A stretch of DNA of 64,000 nt from Blasia pusilla (GCA_050084515.1 CM114271.1:8122001-8186000); one strand, 5' to 3'. Shown: positions 42,254 to 54,780, counted from the stretch's first letter. The notes: a model not told the origin generated them from the letters alone. Numbers and translations are program-made.

Positions 42254-42810
42254 CTCCTATAACTCCTAAGGAATTGGTGTATCCGGCGCCGCTCTCCTCC
42301 TATCAACTTAGGGCCCATATCTAGCTCCCAAGTCTCCATCGTGACTATGGTAGGACTCTCCGGCGCGAGTGTCAGTGGTTGCTATGGTGCAACCCTGTCT
42401 CGGAAAATAGAACTCTCATCTCCACATACAGTACCCGGAACCACACTCAATGTTGTGGCTATCATCTCCAGGCGTACCTGCAAAACATCCCAAGAAGTCC
42501 AAGGGTGTCTCTCCCGATCACCCCTGGTGTGTTGATCTTCTCGGGTCTCGCCCCCAACTACTGCCTCAACCGTCTCGGTAGGCATGGTGCTCACCAACGC
42601 AACAACTGTGATCTGTCGCATCCTCAAACGATGCTGCTCAGGTACTCCTCAACTAAAAATCCATGTCAAGTAGTTCACGTCTATTGCCTGACCCAAGACA
42701 TGACGTCGTGATGCCTCCGATAGTGATGGTATTGCCATCACTCCTGTGGGGAATCCCATTGCTCGCTCTCGCTGATCAAGATTGGGCTCCACCAACCTCT
42801 ATACTTGGTC
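42254..42810 (-). pseudogene. Gypsy-DNMT element: linker before reverse transcriptase
   Basis: Frame is broken. The last part reads QFLRSYRSCFALVCMI, a decayed pre-RT segment. The rest is unassigned spacer between the methyltransferase and RT. Confidence 0.45.
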
Positions 42811-42849
42811 ATCCTAAACCAAGCCAGGTCTGGCTTCCTTGAATGCATA

Positions 42850-43718
42850 GGAAGCGGGAAAACTCACCAATGTGGGAAAGGCTGCCCGTGGCCTGCCAAT
42901 CTTGTTGACCATAGTGAACAGAGGTCGATCATCTAGCCTCACTACGTGTGATCGACGGCCTAGATCCAATATAGAATCCACCAACAAATGCGCTCCACTC
43001 TCACATATGCCCTCCGTAACACCTTGTGTGGTACCAAGTTGGTCCACCAAAGATACGGGCGATGTGCTTGTGAACCCACACTCGCCGCATCTAACAACAT
43101 TGTGAGGCTGATCAATGCGCACACCTAATGTGCACTCGTCATCACGCAGGATCTCGAATTGCCCAAAATTGGCACATTCTCCAAAATGTATGTTGGAGAA
43201 CGAGGTTGATACTCACGTAAATGTCGCAAGATCCGCATCATCTCCCAAAACAACCTAGATTGAGTGTCAGCTAACCCGCTACCTCGTCTAGCACTCGATT
43301 GGCCTTGATACGGCCAACCAGCAATGACCAAGTCGATGGTCCCTACCAGCTCCAAGTCCTGCGCCCCCAACAATGAATTGTCCCTCGATAGGGAACTCGG
43401 GTAACCCTGAATGGCGGATGCAGAAAACAAGTCGAGGAAATGGAGGCGTAACAGCGCCACATGGTGAAGTGAAGCGGGCCTCGCAACATCATCAATCTCC
43501 ACATATAGGTATTGTTGCACGCGCACTCCAGCGTGCAAAACAGCAGCTAACCTAGTGCTGATCCCTCCAAAGAGATCCAACACCCAAATACCCTTCTCTG
43601 GGATGCACCACACAATCGGGGTGGTGTCCAAAGGGGTCATAGCAGCACTCGTGCCTACATGGGATTCCTGTGATCCGTCACACTCTAGTGCAAACGTCTC
43701 GCTCCATGCGGTTTGCAC
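42850..43718 (-). pseudogene. Cytosine-5 DNA methyltransferase domain inside a gypsy element
   Basis: A DRM/Dnmt3-type domain in the normal motif order. Motif I: VLDLFGGISTRLAAVLHAG. Motif II/III area: YLYVEIDDVARPASLHH. Motif IV: LVIAGWPYQGQSSARRGSGL, where the catalytic Cys of Pro-Cys-Gln is Tyr (codon at 43308-43310). Then LADTQSRLFWEMMRILRHL, motif VI YILENVPIL, and after a frameshift near 43120 the segment SVGSQAHRPYLWWTNLVPH. This would transfer methyl groups to cytosine, but the missing Cys and the frameshift make it dead. It lies between the protease-like and RT regions on the same strand, so it is a module of the retroelement, not a host gene. Such retroelement methyltransferases are known from charophytes and dinoflagellates. 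Confidence 0.88.
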
Positions 43719-43736
43719 ATGCTCAGTGGCTAAGCG

Positions 43737-44330
43737 TCAAAGCTCCTCAATTGAGCCCCAAAGCGGCAGCTCTCCTCCACGGACTGATGTGGCTACCATG
43801 ACACTACTCTGCATAGAAATGTCAGGAATGGGATTATCCTCTCCATGTCCCTCAATCAAATCATTAGGCCAAGTGATGGCACTGCTAAATGCTACTAAGG
43901 TCGCCATCTCTCTTGGCCGTCGCTCGCTCACTGCACCTGTGAATCGAATGGGTAATGAGCTAAGGCACCCATCACCTCACTGCCATCCTGTAGGACGGTG
44001 ATTCCTCCTAGTAATCCAGGGAAAACCCCATCTGGTATAACACTGCTCCACCAACCAAGATGTCGTAGGACTCTACATCAATCATTATCACCTTGGCTCG
44101 CACCACGGACTCATATGTAGGATGTCCCGGGCGAATCCTCACCACGACCTCTTGTTAGGTGATATATTTTGTGGAACTCGCTCCACCCAAGGATGTCTGT
44201 ATCCGTAATGGACAAAGCTCCACATCGGCTCTCGTCAAGCCCAATCCTCTGAATGACGCTTTCCCCAACATTAGGGGTTGCGCTCTTGAATCCAACAAGA
44301 CACGCTGCGGACTAAAAGCTCTGCCTCATG
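43737..44330 (-). pseudogene. Gypsy-DNMT element: protease-like region
   Basis: On the minus strand, pieces RVLLDSRAQPLMLGKASFRG and VIMIDVESYDILVGGAVLYQ resemble a retropepsin: LLDSRA stands where a D-S/T-G-A active site is expected and YDILVGG is the second hydrophobic strand. Stops interrupt it. Assignment is from pattern only. Confidence 0.5.
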
Positions 44331-45100
44331 GACTCACCAACTGGAAGACCTCTCCCCAGTTATCTAGCAAAACAACACCAGGAGAAGCCATGGCATGCTC
44401 TATTGCGGGTCTAGCGGGCATCTCCGCCATCCAAGCAGCTAGAGCCTGCCATGAATCTGACGTGGATGGCCCAAGCATCCGCTCCAAGGGTAGGTCCATC
44501 ACCTCCTCTGCAATCACCTCTGAACGTGATGCAGGAACTCCAACTCCATGCTCACATAGCGTAGCGGCGAGCCAAAAAACCTTGGCGGGCGCACCTCCCA
44601 ACGTCATAACATCAGAAGCAGAAAATAAAGGAGCGCGATACATAACGGTGGCCGCCCCCAACAACATGCTCGACATATGCCCCTCCTGAGCATCAACAAT
44701 AGAAGTTTTCGGATTCACTTCTCCCATCGCCCTCCGTGCTTGCACACCAACAACATCACCAACTCTCTAGGAACTCTGATCAGGCTCCATCGATGGGAGC
44801 CTCATCGCTTCGGACAACGTGAAAGACTGAGGAAGCCTAGTCTATTTCCTGGCTTCCCCTCACTGTGGATCCAACTCTGCGGCTGGTCCACACGTCACAA
44901 CTTCTGTGGCCTCCATCTGGGCAACCCCTCACATCCAACCAGGATCCTCCATATCTTTGGTTGCTCCATATGATGTCGATGCCATGGATGTGGCATCGAG
45001 TAACCTCAATGCCATAGCGAAAAATCTGCTCTTGTAGCTACTGTATCTTAGCAGCCATCCCTATCACCTACCATCATTGGTTGATGAAGAAATTGCAATG
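44331..45100 (-). pseudogene. Gypsy-DNMT element: N-terminal (gag-side) remnants
   Basis: A 139-codon frame (44326-44745) plus broken frames to about 45100. No zinc knuckle or gag motif seen. Placed here only by order relative to the protease-like region. Junction with the next gypsy is near 45150. Confidence 0.35.
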
Positions 45101-45148
45101 ACGGTGGCGGCAAAACCAAAGTACGTGGTGGCGGTGCAAGTTAGAGAA

Positions 45149-46486
45149 TCAACGATGGTCGTGGGTATACTTTGTAGTAACCTTCTCAGCTGTTCGGTAT
45201 GCCCACAATGCCGCGGCGATTTTCATGTCCCAATCATAGGAATACGTTACCGTCAATCGATTCAATATCCGGCACATCAAGCCGTTAGATTTTTCCGTCA
45301 ACCCGTTGGCTTTAGGGTTGTAGGGCGTGGTTTTCCGATGCTTAATGAGAAAGTGGGAAGTGAGAGACTCAATAGTGTTGTTTAAGAAGTGAGTGCCACG
45401 ATCACTTACTAATTCCAATGGGCAGCCATACCGAGTGATAATCATCTCGTATAAAAATTTGGCCACTGCTTCACTATCATCTTTTCGCGTGGCCACCGCC
45501 TCAACCATCTTAGTACAATAGTCGATGGCTATGAGAATATACTTCCGCCGTGTTTGGCGAGTAGCGGGGGAGATAGGGCCCACAAAGTCAATACCCCATT
45601 TTTCAAAAGGAGCTAGGGACATGGTGGGTACCAAAGGCCACCGCGAGGTTGTCTTTGGTCGACCTGCTCTTTGACTGGCATCACAACTCTGGATAAAGTT
45701 ACCTACATCTTTGTACATAGTTGGCCACCAATAACGTGCCGCCAAGATTTTCTTAACGGTATTTTTTACCGCATAGTGTCCACTAGAATCAGTCGTATGC
45801 ATGGCTCTAATGACGTGGGGGATTTCTTCTGCTTCCAAGCATCGTCGATACTCTTCATCTGCACCTAATTTGAATAGGATCCCCTCACATATCTCATATG
45901 GTCCTATCTTATGTAAGAAAACTGCTCGTTCCTCCGGTGTTATAGGGGCAAGAAGTTGCAGAGTAATTAAAAAATGTAAAATATCCTCATAAAAAGATTG
46001 GCACAACCGATCCTCCGTGATCTGGAACAGGTCTTCGTCGGGAAAGGTATCATCGACGGATTGTGTGAGGTCCGCGTTCGTCATCCTCAACCGGGAAAGA
46101 AAATCTGCATTGGTATGAACCTTGTCGGCACGGGTAACGACATTGAATGTGAATTCTTGGAGCAGCAAGATCCATCGCGCAATACGACCTGACAAGTTTG
46201 CCTTCACCATTAATGGTCTGAGTGCGAAATGATCGACAAATTCGTACCCTAATAAATAGTGTCGGAACTTTTTACACAAGAAGACCATGCCTAGCAACTC
46301 TCGTTCGATAGTTGTATATTTTTGTTCCGCTGAAGATAGTTTCTGGCCGGCGTAGTTAACCGGAAAGTCATGTTTGTTTTCATCCAGTTGGCTGAGCACC
46401 ATTCCAATGGCAAACGAGGATGTGTCCACATATACGTGGAAGGGTTTGGTCCAATCAGGGGACCTTAGTACAGGAGCCATTTGCAA
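45149..46486 (-). pseudogene. Gypsy 2: RNase H and integrase
   Basis: A 445-codon open frame. It contains the RNase H domain (FHVYVDTSSFAIGMVLSQLD, YTTIERELLGMVF) and integrase: zinc region HTTDSSGHYAVKNTVKKI with SCDASQ (second Cys lost), KWGIDFVGPIS (Asp 1), VSDRGTHFLN (Asp 2) and NPKANGLTEKSNG (Glu region). The frame ends abruptly after KVTTKY, where the element is joined to the gypsy-DNMT relic; its 3' end and 3' LTR are missing. Confidence 0.9.
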
Positions 46487-46549
46487 TGCCCTCTTTAAAG
46501 CGTCAAATGCCGCTTGGCAAGGTGGAGTCCACTCCCATTCGGTAGCTTT

Positions 46550-47179
46550 TTAAAGTAATGCAGTAAGAGCTCCTGCTTTTACCGCATAATCTCTAATAAA
46601 CCGTCGATAGTATCCGACGTGTCCCAAGAATCCTCTCAATTCTCGGAGATTTGTGGGTGGTTCCAATGCGACGATAATATCCACCTTGGCCTTGTCGACT
46701 TCAATTCCTTGAGCCGACACTCTGTGTCCCAACAAAATCCCTTGTTTCATAGCAATATACGATTTTTCCGGATGAAGGGACAAATGCACTTCGCGACAAC
46801 AAGCGAGGGTTAATTCTAATTTTCCAAGTGTTCGGCCTCTGTATTGAAGATACAAAAATCGTCCAAGAAAATTTCAACAAACTTCCGCAGATACTCTTGG
46901 AAGATGGAGATCATCATTCGTTGGAAGGTAGCTGGGGCATTGCATAACCCAAAGGGCATCACGCGATACGCAAAAGTTCCCTTGTCCGTGGTGAAAGTGG
47001 TGAGGGGGCGATCTTTTTCCCGTATGGATACCTGGTTATAACCCGAGTATCCATCCAAAAAAGTATAACGTTCGTGGCCGGAAACTTTATCCAAAATACT
47101 ATCAGTGAAAGGTAGGGGGTGATGGTCCTTTAAGGTGGCCGCATTCAATTTCCGATAATCCTGGCACACTCTAATTTTT
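46550..47179 (-). pseudogene. Gypsy 2: reverse transcriptase
   Basis: CQDYRKLNAATLKDHHPLPF, FLDGYSGYNQVSIREKDRPL, TTFTTDKGTFAYRVMPFGLC and the catalytic box FLDDFCIF, then GFLGHVGYYRRFIRDYAVK. In-frame stops at about 47177 (TGA, after PKKQT) and 46552 (TAA) separate it from its neighbours, so the polyprotein is interrupted twice while the catalytic Asp pair is intact. Confidence 0.9.
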
Positions 47180-48344
47180 CACGTTTGTTTTTTGGGTACA
47201 ATCACAATGGGAGACACCCACTCGCTACTTAACACCGGATAAATTATTCCTGCCCCGAGACGCTGGTCGATCTCGTCCTTGACTAACAATGAGTACTTCG
47301 GGTTGAGGCGATACTGCCTCATTCGTATCGGGACCACACCTTCTTTTAGGTCAATTCGGTGTTCACCATACCATGCTGGAATACCTGTCATTTCATCCAT
47401 GGAGTATGCAAACACATCCAAATACTCAAACAATAATCTTTTATACTTCATGAGTTCAGTGGGAGACAAATCCGCCGAGAGGCGTAGAGACTTCTGACCT
47501 GTAATTAAGACCTGTATGTAGTCCTTTTCTTGAACCATACTTTTTGTAAACTGGAATGTGCTATGACCCATCTTCTCTTCTTCTCGGGTCGACATCTGTT
47601 TGCTAGGTATCGACTCCTTGTCTATTTCGTAACATTCTAAATAATACACATTGGACGAGGTTGCTCTTGATCTGACGTATAGCCTTCGTCGGTCGGTGGC
47701 GTTTCTCCTTGGGGTGGTCGTGATTTCCACGACAACTTGATGAGCCACTTGGAGACCTGGTCCGGAGCTTGGAATGTGAAACGTCGCCTTTTCCAATCCG
47801 TAGTCACTCTCGCACCATACAGCCACGGTCTTCCAATGAGCAAAGGATAGCCAGTGGTTGTTAGGGTTTGCAAGACTAAGTAGTCCAACAGAAATAGCAC
47901 CCCCCCAAGCATGGTCGGGATCTGAGTGAGCTGTCCTAGGGGTTGCTTCCAAGACTTATCCGCAAACCGCAGATACTTCTCGGTGGGCTCGTACTCCGTA
48001 TACCCTAGTGCCCGAGCTGTCTGTTCTGTCATAATGTTAATTCCGCTTCCTGCGTCAATGGGAACCTTCTTAATGGCGTGTCCCTCAATCTCCACCTCTA
48101 CCTCTGGTGCTCCCAAGTCTTCCACTTGGATACGGAACAGCTCCACTACTGGTAGATGCTTTGCAGACTTCTTGGGTTTTTTACGGCTTATCTTCCATTG
48201 TTGCAAAATTTTGCCGTACACCGGGTTATCCATTAATAATTGCAGCAGGGTTATACTGGCCGGGGTTGACGCCATGTCCCTGAGTAAGTCGTAGGCTTCT
48301 AAGACCAGCGGTGACGTCGCGATGGCTTGCACTGCCGGAGCCAT
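47180..48344 (-). pseudogene. Gypsy 2: protease and RT N-terminus
   Basis: The 48344-47637 frame holds VEIEGHAIKKVPIDAGSGIN and IMTEQTARALGY (active site Asp-Ala-Gly-Ser) and YPLLIGRPWLYGARV (second strand), a retropepsin. It continues by a frame change into KSLRLSADLSPTELMKYKRL, WYGEHRIDLKEGVVPIRMRQ and SEWVSPIVIVPKK, the N-terminal fingers of RT. Confidence 0.85.
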
Positions 48345-48769
48345 TCCGGTTCTCGTCTTCTATGTGGTCTGCCTCCCTTTTGGTCCCTGGTCGTGATGCA
48401 CTTGAGCCCGAACCTGGTCTTTGATATCCTGATGGAAGTACTTAGGTGACTTCGATCGAAGGCCGGGTCAACATCGCCTTTTAAGATGGCCTTCCCGGCA
48501 CGGAAGGCGCCGAAAATTTTCGTCTTGGGGTCCTTAGCTTCGCGCAAAGACGAAGCACCTTTCCTTGCCTTGGGGGTCCCCGCGGTCTGACTCTTGGACC
48601 TCGTGGTGACAGCCAGAACGGTTTCTTAGAACTCCTTGGGCCAGTCCGATGATTCTTCGGCGGCCGCTCTGTTTGAGTCTTCCTCCTTGATAGTGACTCG
48701 CCTTGGCCTGGGGGACCCTAACTCTTCCACTCGGACGAGTTGCACATTTATGTCATTCTTGGACTCTAG
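48345..48769 (-). pseudogene. Gypsy 2: gag-protease linker
   Basis: Low-complexity, charged, in two or more frames. No domain. Includes an 82-codon frame (48299-48547). Confidence 0.4.
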
Positions 48770-49663
48770 TTAGGCTGTTGGGGTGTTGACATATTTTACC
48801 AACAACCGCGGAACCTTGGGCTCCGGGCATTCCACTGCAGTGTGCCCGCCCTTCTTGCAATTTCCGCACAAGGGATTGAGTCCTACTAGCCGCTTTGGAT
48901 TTGGGCAATTATTAGCCCAATGGTCAACTGCCCCGCAATTATAACAACAATTCCTTTTTATGGGTGGCGTGAAGGCCGCCACGCCCATAATCTGTCTTAG
49001 AGGTCTGTGTTCCCCGTATTCCGGAGGCACATATCGGGTGATCCAACTTTGTCCGGGATTTGGTGGTGGCACACCTTGGATTGCATAGCACCCTTCCCAC
49101 TGTTCGGGTTCATACCACCCTTCTTCTATAGTGGGATCTTCCTGGATCCAACGTAAATCCCTCTGAGTATGGCATTCCTGGGAAGTATGCCCTTGGGTTC
49201 CGCAAGTACTGCACCAGAAGTTGGGCCTCATCAGACCTGGTCGTCTTTTGGGGTCCTTCTGGGCCGCCAGATGTACCTTCAATTCTGCCGTTTGCTTACT
49301 TAGCTCTTCCATGGCCGACTTTCCGGCCTTCCTTGCTGTCCCCCTCACTAGACTTTCCGACTGTTGGGGAAGGTGCTTTGTGGGTCAGGTTTTCCTTCGA
49401 TGCTTGGGAGAGTGGTGGCGCCTACTTTTTCTTTTCCGTTTAGATTTTAAATCTTTTTTAGAGTCCGAGGACTCCGAAGTATCCCCCATAGAGGACTCCG
49501 TGTCTGTGGAAGACGCTTCGTCCTCCAACGAAGCACTAGTTTGCGACGAACCTCGTCGTTGGTGACGCCGTCTTCGTGTTTTACGGGACTTCTCTGAGTC
49601 TTCGTACGCCTCTACGGAGGCTATGACTGCTTCCAAGGAATCTCGTTGGCCCTCGCCCGGCAA
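48770..49663 (-). pseudogene. Gypsy 2: gag C-terminus with three zinc knuckles
   Basis: CSTCGTQGHTSQEC, CYNCGAVDHWANNC and CGNCKKGGHTAVEC are three CCHC-type knuckles; before them lie KVHLAAQKDPKRRPGLMRPN and a Ser/Arg/Lys-rich region (SKRKRKSRRHHSPKHRRK). The gag halves next to copies A and B are of this family. Confidence 0.88.
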
Positions 49664-50452
49664 GATCGGTCCATTTCTTTGGGCCGATCGACACGAACCA
49701 ATCTACCAATTGCGAGGTAGTAGTGTGTTCCAGTTTATTCACCAGGCTTCGAAACCTTTGTATGTATTCCCGAAGATTTTCCTTCTTTTTACGTTTCAAG
49801 TTGCGAAGCTTTGTAAGAAGCCTGTCCTCAAACTCCAGGTCGTGGAACTCATGTAGGAAGGACTCCAATACCCTTTTCCATGTTTCCGTGACGTCCGCTC
49901 TGAGACCCTCGTACCACTGGCTTGCTCGCTTCTTGAGCAGGCAAGGAAAGACTCGCAACAAATCCTCCTCTGAGCCTTCCCCATTTGCCTTGGCTACATG
50001 GGTAAATTCAAGCACAAAGTTGTCCACTCATCTCGCCGTCCCCCGGCAAAGGTGGGGTACCTTAGCAGCATCTTCTTAGTATTGGCCATAGGGAATTCTC
50101 TGCTACTGGGTCCCGGGCTTGATGCTTGGGAGGGAGGAGGTAGCGGCTTCACTCTAGTTGATTTGGTCAGCTCCGCGTCCCCCGACTCCCCAAAGGGGTC
50201 CCAGGTTGACTCTTCGTCCGACTGCAAACTGGAAGGGGACGTAGTGGAGAGTTTGTTCTTGTCTCTCTTCTTGCTCTTGGGCTTCGTGCGAAGACCAAGA
50301 CCAGGAGACAGCCTAGGCGGTCTCCAAGCCGGGTGATCTTCTTGTTGCTTACTGCGTCGATCGGCTCGCTGATCTCTCGAAGAGAGCCGGGAGCCTTCCA
50401 TGAGTCCCTTCTGGGATTCGGGAGCTTGCTTCCGCACCCACGGTCGCAACAA
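49581..50452 (-). pseudogene. Gypsy 2: gag N-terminus and capsid-like domain
   Basis: Basic, Ser/Pro-rich N-terminus, then the gag core: RYPTFAGGRRDEWTTLCLNL, VLEFTHVAKANGEGSEEDLL, FPCLLKKRASQWYEGL (typical gag helix with Ala-x-x-Trp-Tyr), EFHDLEFEDRLLTKLRNLKR and REYIQRFRSLVNKL. A frame change near 50000 splits it. Confidence 0.85.
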
Positions 50453-50837
50453 GGTAGGGGTCCATGGAGGGAAATTAAATGTTTCTACTTCCTAAGCCTA
50501 GAGGAGTGTGCCAGGTGCTCTTAATCTTCCTGCCAGGTTTTCCTCCCATAAACAGAAGTATCGGGTCATCACCAAGTACAACTGACGTTCATGGGCGGAG
50601 CACCATTCGGCGACTGGTTTATTGACAAGACTAATTAATTGTTCTATCTTTTCTAGCACCAATGCACCAATGCAGCAAATCGGTTGTTATCTTCCTTCAT
50701 CCATTGTCTGAGGGGGATAGCTAGAGATAGCAGATGGTCTTCAGTAAGAACTAGCTGGTTGGGTCTTCTAGGAGACGAGGCTTCTTTCCCCGCTCCCGGA
50801 TTCCCCATGTGTCTCTCTCCCTTTTCAGCAAAGAATA

Positions 50838-50858
50838 TGATCCCTGGCAGTGGCGCCA
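50838..50858 (-). promoter_or_regulatory. Primer binding site of gypsy 2
   Basis: TGGCGCCACTGCCAGGGATC on the minus strand resembles the TGGCGCC...GGGGA-type sites of plant gypsy elements that pair with the 3' end of tRNA-Asp. It lies upstream of gag in the right position to mark the end of the 5' LTR. Confidence 0.7.
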
Positions 50859-52050
50859 AAAAGTTTCTTGCTATATGTCATGTACAAGAGTTTCTATTTT
50901 ACAGTCGTTTTAATAAGTTCGATCCCCAAGAGGATCATTGTTTGATGAAAAGAGAGTTCGAAATTACAATTCTGTTGTAATAGTTGTATTTAAATGTGTA
51001 TGAGTTATATTCAATGTCTTATCAATATCTTTGGATCTTTCTTAGTACCAAAGGATCTTTTCTCAATTCTCTCTAGTGGAATTGACAGCATGCTCAGGTA
51101 GATTTCCTGTCGACATCAAGAAACCTCACGGAGACCTCAACATGAAAGCTCGCTTCTCCTACTTTCGGAACTCAATCCGGCTCGGTAGGCTACTCTCTGT
51201 CAAACAGATTTCCTACAACTCATGTTGATTATTTCATTGATGAGACAGGTTTGCCTGATTCACAATTCACTCTGCAGACCCAAAAAGAATACTTTGACAT
51301 AAGCATTGCACATCAGAATAAATGAATGATTGCTTTACTACTCCATCAAGAATGAGAAAGCTTCAAAGTGTATACAAGCTCGAGAGGGTACTACTCCCTT
51401 GCTTGGACCATTCCTACAACATAAGGACTTTGTAAGAGAATGATGATTATGGCTTCTATCTTGTTTCTTAAATACTCGCTGGAGTAGGAGTGATCCAAAG
51501 ATTCGAAGCGTTCTTGATGAAGCTAGTGTCTCTTCACTATTTCTAACTACCTAGATCTATGGCTCTCTTAGTTTTTCCTACGATTCCTGTGAATCCGCAA
51601 CACAAAACTGTCCTAACTACCAATTTGATACAAAGGGTTGCGCGCCCTTTCCTAGTCTAACTGTTCTAACATACGTCGCTTAAAATCACAGTCATTCTTA
51701 GCTTCGCTTCGCTGGACTTCATGAGGACGAAGCACTCCATGCTTGGTCCTTATTTCAAGTGCTTCGTGCTTCGCGCTTTGTACAAGAGCAAAGTACTTCT
51801 TTCTCCTTTTCTTCCTGCTTCGTTATGTTTCGTTATATAGAGAAGCACTTCGTAGACAGAGCTTTGTTGAGCTCCATTCAACTTCGTTCTGAGTCTTGAG
51901 ACTTCATTATTGCATTTTCCTCTCCTCCAAGGCAAATCCTTGATCTTCCATCTCTCTGCCTTGTCCCAAGAGCTTCGTGATTCACTTTAATTTTACTCAT
52001 TCTTCCTCATAATAATAAATAATCATAATCAAAATCATAATGTACAAGAG
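50859..52050 (-). repeat. Probable 5' LTR of gypsy 2
   Basis: AT-rich, non-coding, immediately upstream of the primer binding site. No second LTR is in the window, so boundaries cannot be fixed. GTACAAGAG occurs both near 50882 and near 52043, which may reflect the two edges. Confidence 0.45.
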
Positions 52051-52689
52051 TCTTCGTTGATAAAAAGATATATTCTTCAAGAGTACAAAATTGTGGGTAT
52101 CACATGCTGCCAAATCCCAGACATTCGAAAAAATAATAAGCTCCAAAGCTTCCTCTCTTTGGGTATACCTACAATATCCCGTTCCCTCTCCCAAGTTCTC
52201 TCCACGATAATATATGCTTGTAGGTTATCTCCTTGGATCTTGACCTATTATAGGGGCTCAAGAGCCACTCCCCAAAGTGGAAGATCAACTATACTTCTAT
52301 TAGAAATTCATCCAAAATTGAAAGTTTATCTATATACCTTCAAATGAGCCAAGACGCCGAATTTGAACTTCACGGTAGTTTAAGGAGAAAATGTGTTCCA
52401 AAACGCCAAATAGCACCGCAATAATTAAAAAATCCATGTTGTGCTTTGAATGCAACTTTAACCCTCTTCATTCTTTCTTATGTAGGCCAACTCACTGCCC
52501 CATGAGCCACCTCTACAAATGCATTGATAACTCTCCCAACAATGTGCATTGTAGTTCACTTCTTGCTATTAAAGAGCTCGCCAATCCCCAATAGTTGATC
52601 CCTTGTACCAAGATGGCATAACAAAATTAGGAAGGTGGGTAGACATAACAAAAGTAGGGGAAGAATGGAAAGTTACATCGCAATCAGCA
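52051..52689. other. Unassigned spacer
   Basis: AT-rich, short frames only. No transposon end or palindrome recognised before the GGGGGC start at 52690. Confidence 0.4.
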
Positions 52690-52879
52690 GGGGGCTGGTA
52701 TTCTGACGGGAGAGAGGAGAGTCTCTCTTCAAAAAAAGGGGCCAAATCCCTAATCTCTCTTCAAAACTTTATTCACTTTTTGAGGTTTCTCCCCTACTTC
52801 AAATGCAAGAAATTTTTAAAAGTGAGTAAGAAGTGCACCACTTTGGGTGAAAAACTAACCACATTTTCTCAGACCAAGA

Positions 52880-53440
52880 TGTGAAGATAGAAATGTTAAT
52901 GTCAACAATTAATCATGAAAGTTAATGAGAGTTCATAATCTCTCTCCTGATAGAGACACCAACCCACCATCATCAATGAATTTATAGGTGGATTTACTAA
53001 TAAAAACCACTTTGAAAATACGCTACAATGTTGAACCTGTGTTAGGAAATACGCTATAGTGGGCTCTTTATCCAAGACTCCCACCCTCATCCCTAACACT
53101 TCGTGGAAATCTAACAACCAGTCATGACAGACTTGTGATTCCGACGGGACTACAATGAAGGAAACGAGAAGGAGGAGGCTGGGAGTTGCAAAGCATGAAT
53201 TGAAAATTAGGGTAATAAATTGTAAAAAATGGCCATGTTATTCATTTCCGTAAGGGAATTATAGTACCGAAGCTTGCAACCTTTGAGAAAAACAAATTTT
53301 CCAGAAGTATGCTTTGAAGGAAATGGGGGAGCGAGAGGAAACGATGTTAGCATTCTTCCCATGTTGCATACCATCTTCCAAAGTTTTGGAAACTTCACAT
53401 CCATTTGAAGAAGGATCTTGACAAGTGGTTGTATTCTGCT
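52880..53440. other. Copy E: region with no recognised feature
   Basis: No palindromes and no alignable module 3 at the place where other copies carry it. An 85-codon minus frame (53207-53464) has no recognisable motif. Confidence 0.35.
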
Positions 53441-54780
53441 CTGCAACCCATCAGACTTCGACAAGTTGGAAGATATAACAAATCCATGGTGCGAACGAAA
53501 ACAAAATCATTAAAAGCGCTTGCAACCTGTCGGAATCCGACATCTTGCAAGCACTATCTTTTTTGTCTTTATCTTCCAACCCGTCGGAATACAACAGGTT
53601 GCAAGTTAAAGACAAAAAAGACAAAGTTGTTACCAAGGTTTTCCTCTCACAAGTTTGAACCTGTGCAACCCATTTGAATCAGACTTGTTGCAAGATGTGG
53701 CATCAATCAAGAAGATGTTCCTAGAGTCACCTTAGAGTAGGCATGCATGAAAGAGCTGGGCTAGTATTGTGGCAGATTTCATGAGTGTACTGGAGGATGT
53801 CAAAAGTGGAAGATGCAAAAGAGCCAAATCAAGAATAGAAAACCCAAAAAATGAAACGATGAGAAGGAAATCAACTAGATTCATGCAACTTTTCAGATTA
53901 AGAGCCAATCAACCAGAGTCATGCAACCTGTCGGAATCCGTGAAGTTATAGGAATCCAAGAGATCTCAAAAATAATGTGTTAGAGAAGAATGGTTGGAAG
54001 ATAATGGGGGAAGGAGGAGAAATTGAAGAAGCTTTCCAGAATGCTTGAAAGGATGGACTAACAGGAAAAGAAAATCACTCAAGCAGCCAGCCTCTCGAAA
54101 TCTAACAGGTTGCCTGACTAGATGATAGAAAAAGGGGTTAAAAAAGGTTGCAAGAGAGTTTCGGTTGTAACTTCGTCAACCTGGTCTACAAATATCACAA
54201 GACACGAGAATTTGTGCATACATCTTTAGTCATCCAAGTTCCATTTTTGGCTTGCAACGTGTTGACGTCCGACGAGTTCACAGAAACAAAATCACATACC
54301 ATTTAAGTCAATCAAGAAAACTTACAAACATGCTCCAGAGGGGAGAAATTTGAAGAGAAGAAACAATTTCAACTCTTACAACCTGTCAAAATTGGACAAG
54401 TTGCAAACTTGGTCCTCGGTTTGCAACCCATTGGAATCCAACATGTTGCAAACCTGGTCCAAGACCTGCAACTTGTCGGAATCTGACAAGTTGCAAACAT
54501 GGTCCATGGTTTCCAACCCGTCGGAATTCGACAGGTTGCAAACCTGATGGAAGGTCTACAACTTGTCTGGATCCGACAAGTTGCTTGGTCCTTGCTTTGC
54601 AACCCGTTGGAATCCAACAGGCTGCAAACTTGGGCTCTGGATGCAATCCGTCGGAATCCAACAGGTTGCAAACTTGGGCCGTGGTTTGCAACCCGTCGGA
54701 ATCCAACAAGTTGCAAAATTTTCCGTGGTTTGCAACCCGTCAAAATTCGACGGGTTGTAAAATAAAGACCATCTGGTAGA
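53440..54780. repeat. AT-rich palindrome array, copy E
   Basis: About 16 palindromes of the GAATC/GATTC centre class, denser at 54375-54765 (spacing about 42-45 bp). At 54468-54494 arms are GCAACTTGTCGGA / TCTGACAAGTTGC: two arm changes are matched on the other side. Confidence 0.8.

Noticed and set aside
43373-44001. Plus-strand frames opposite the cytosine methyltransferase and protease-like regions
   Set aside because: They are antisense shadows of the minus-strand retroelement.
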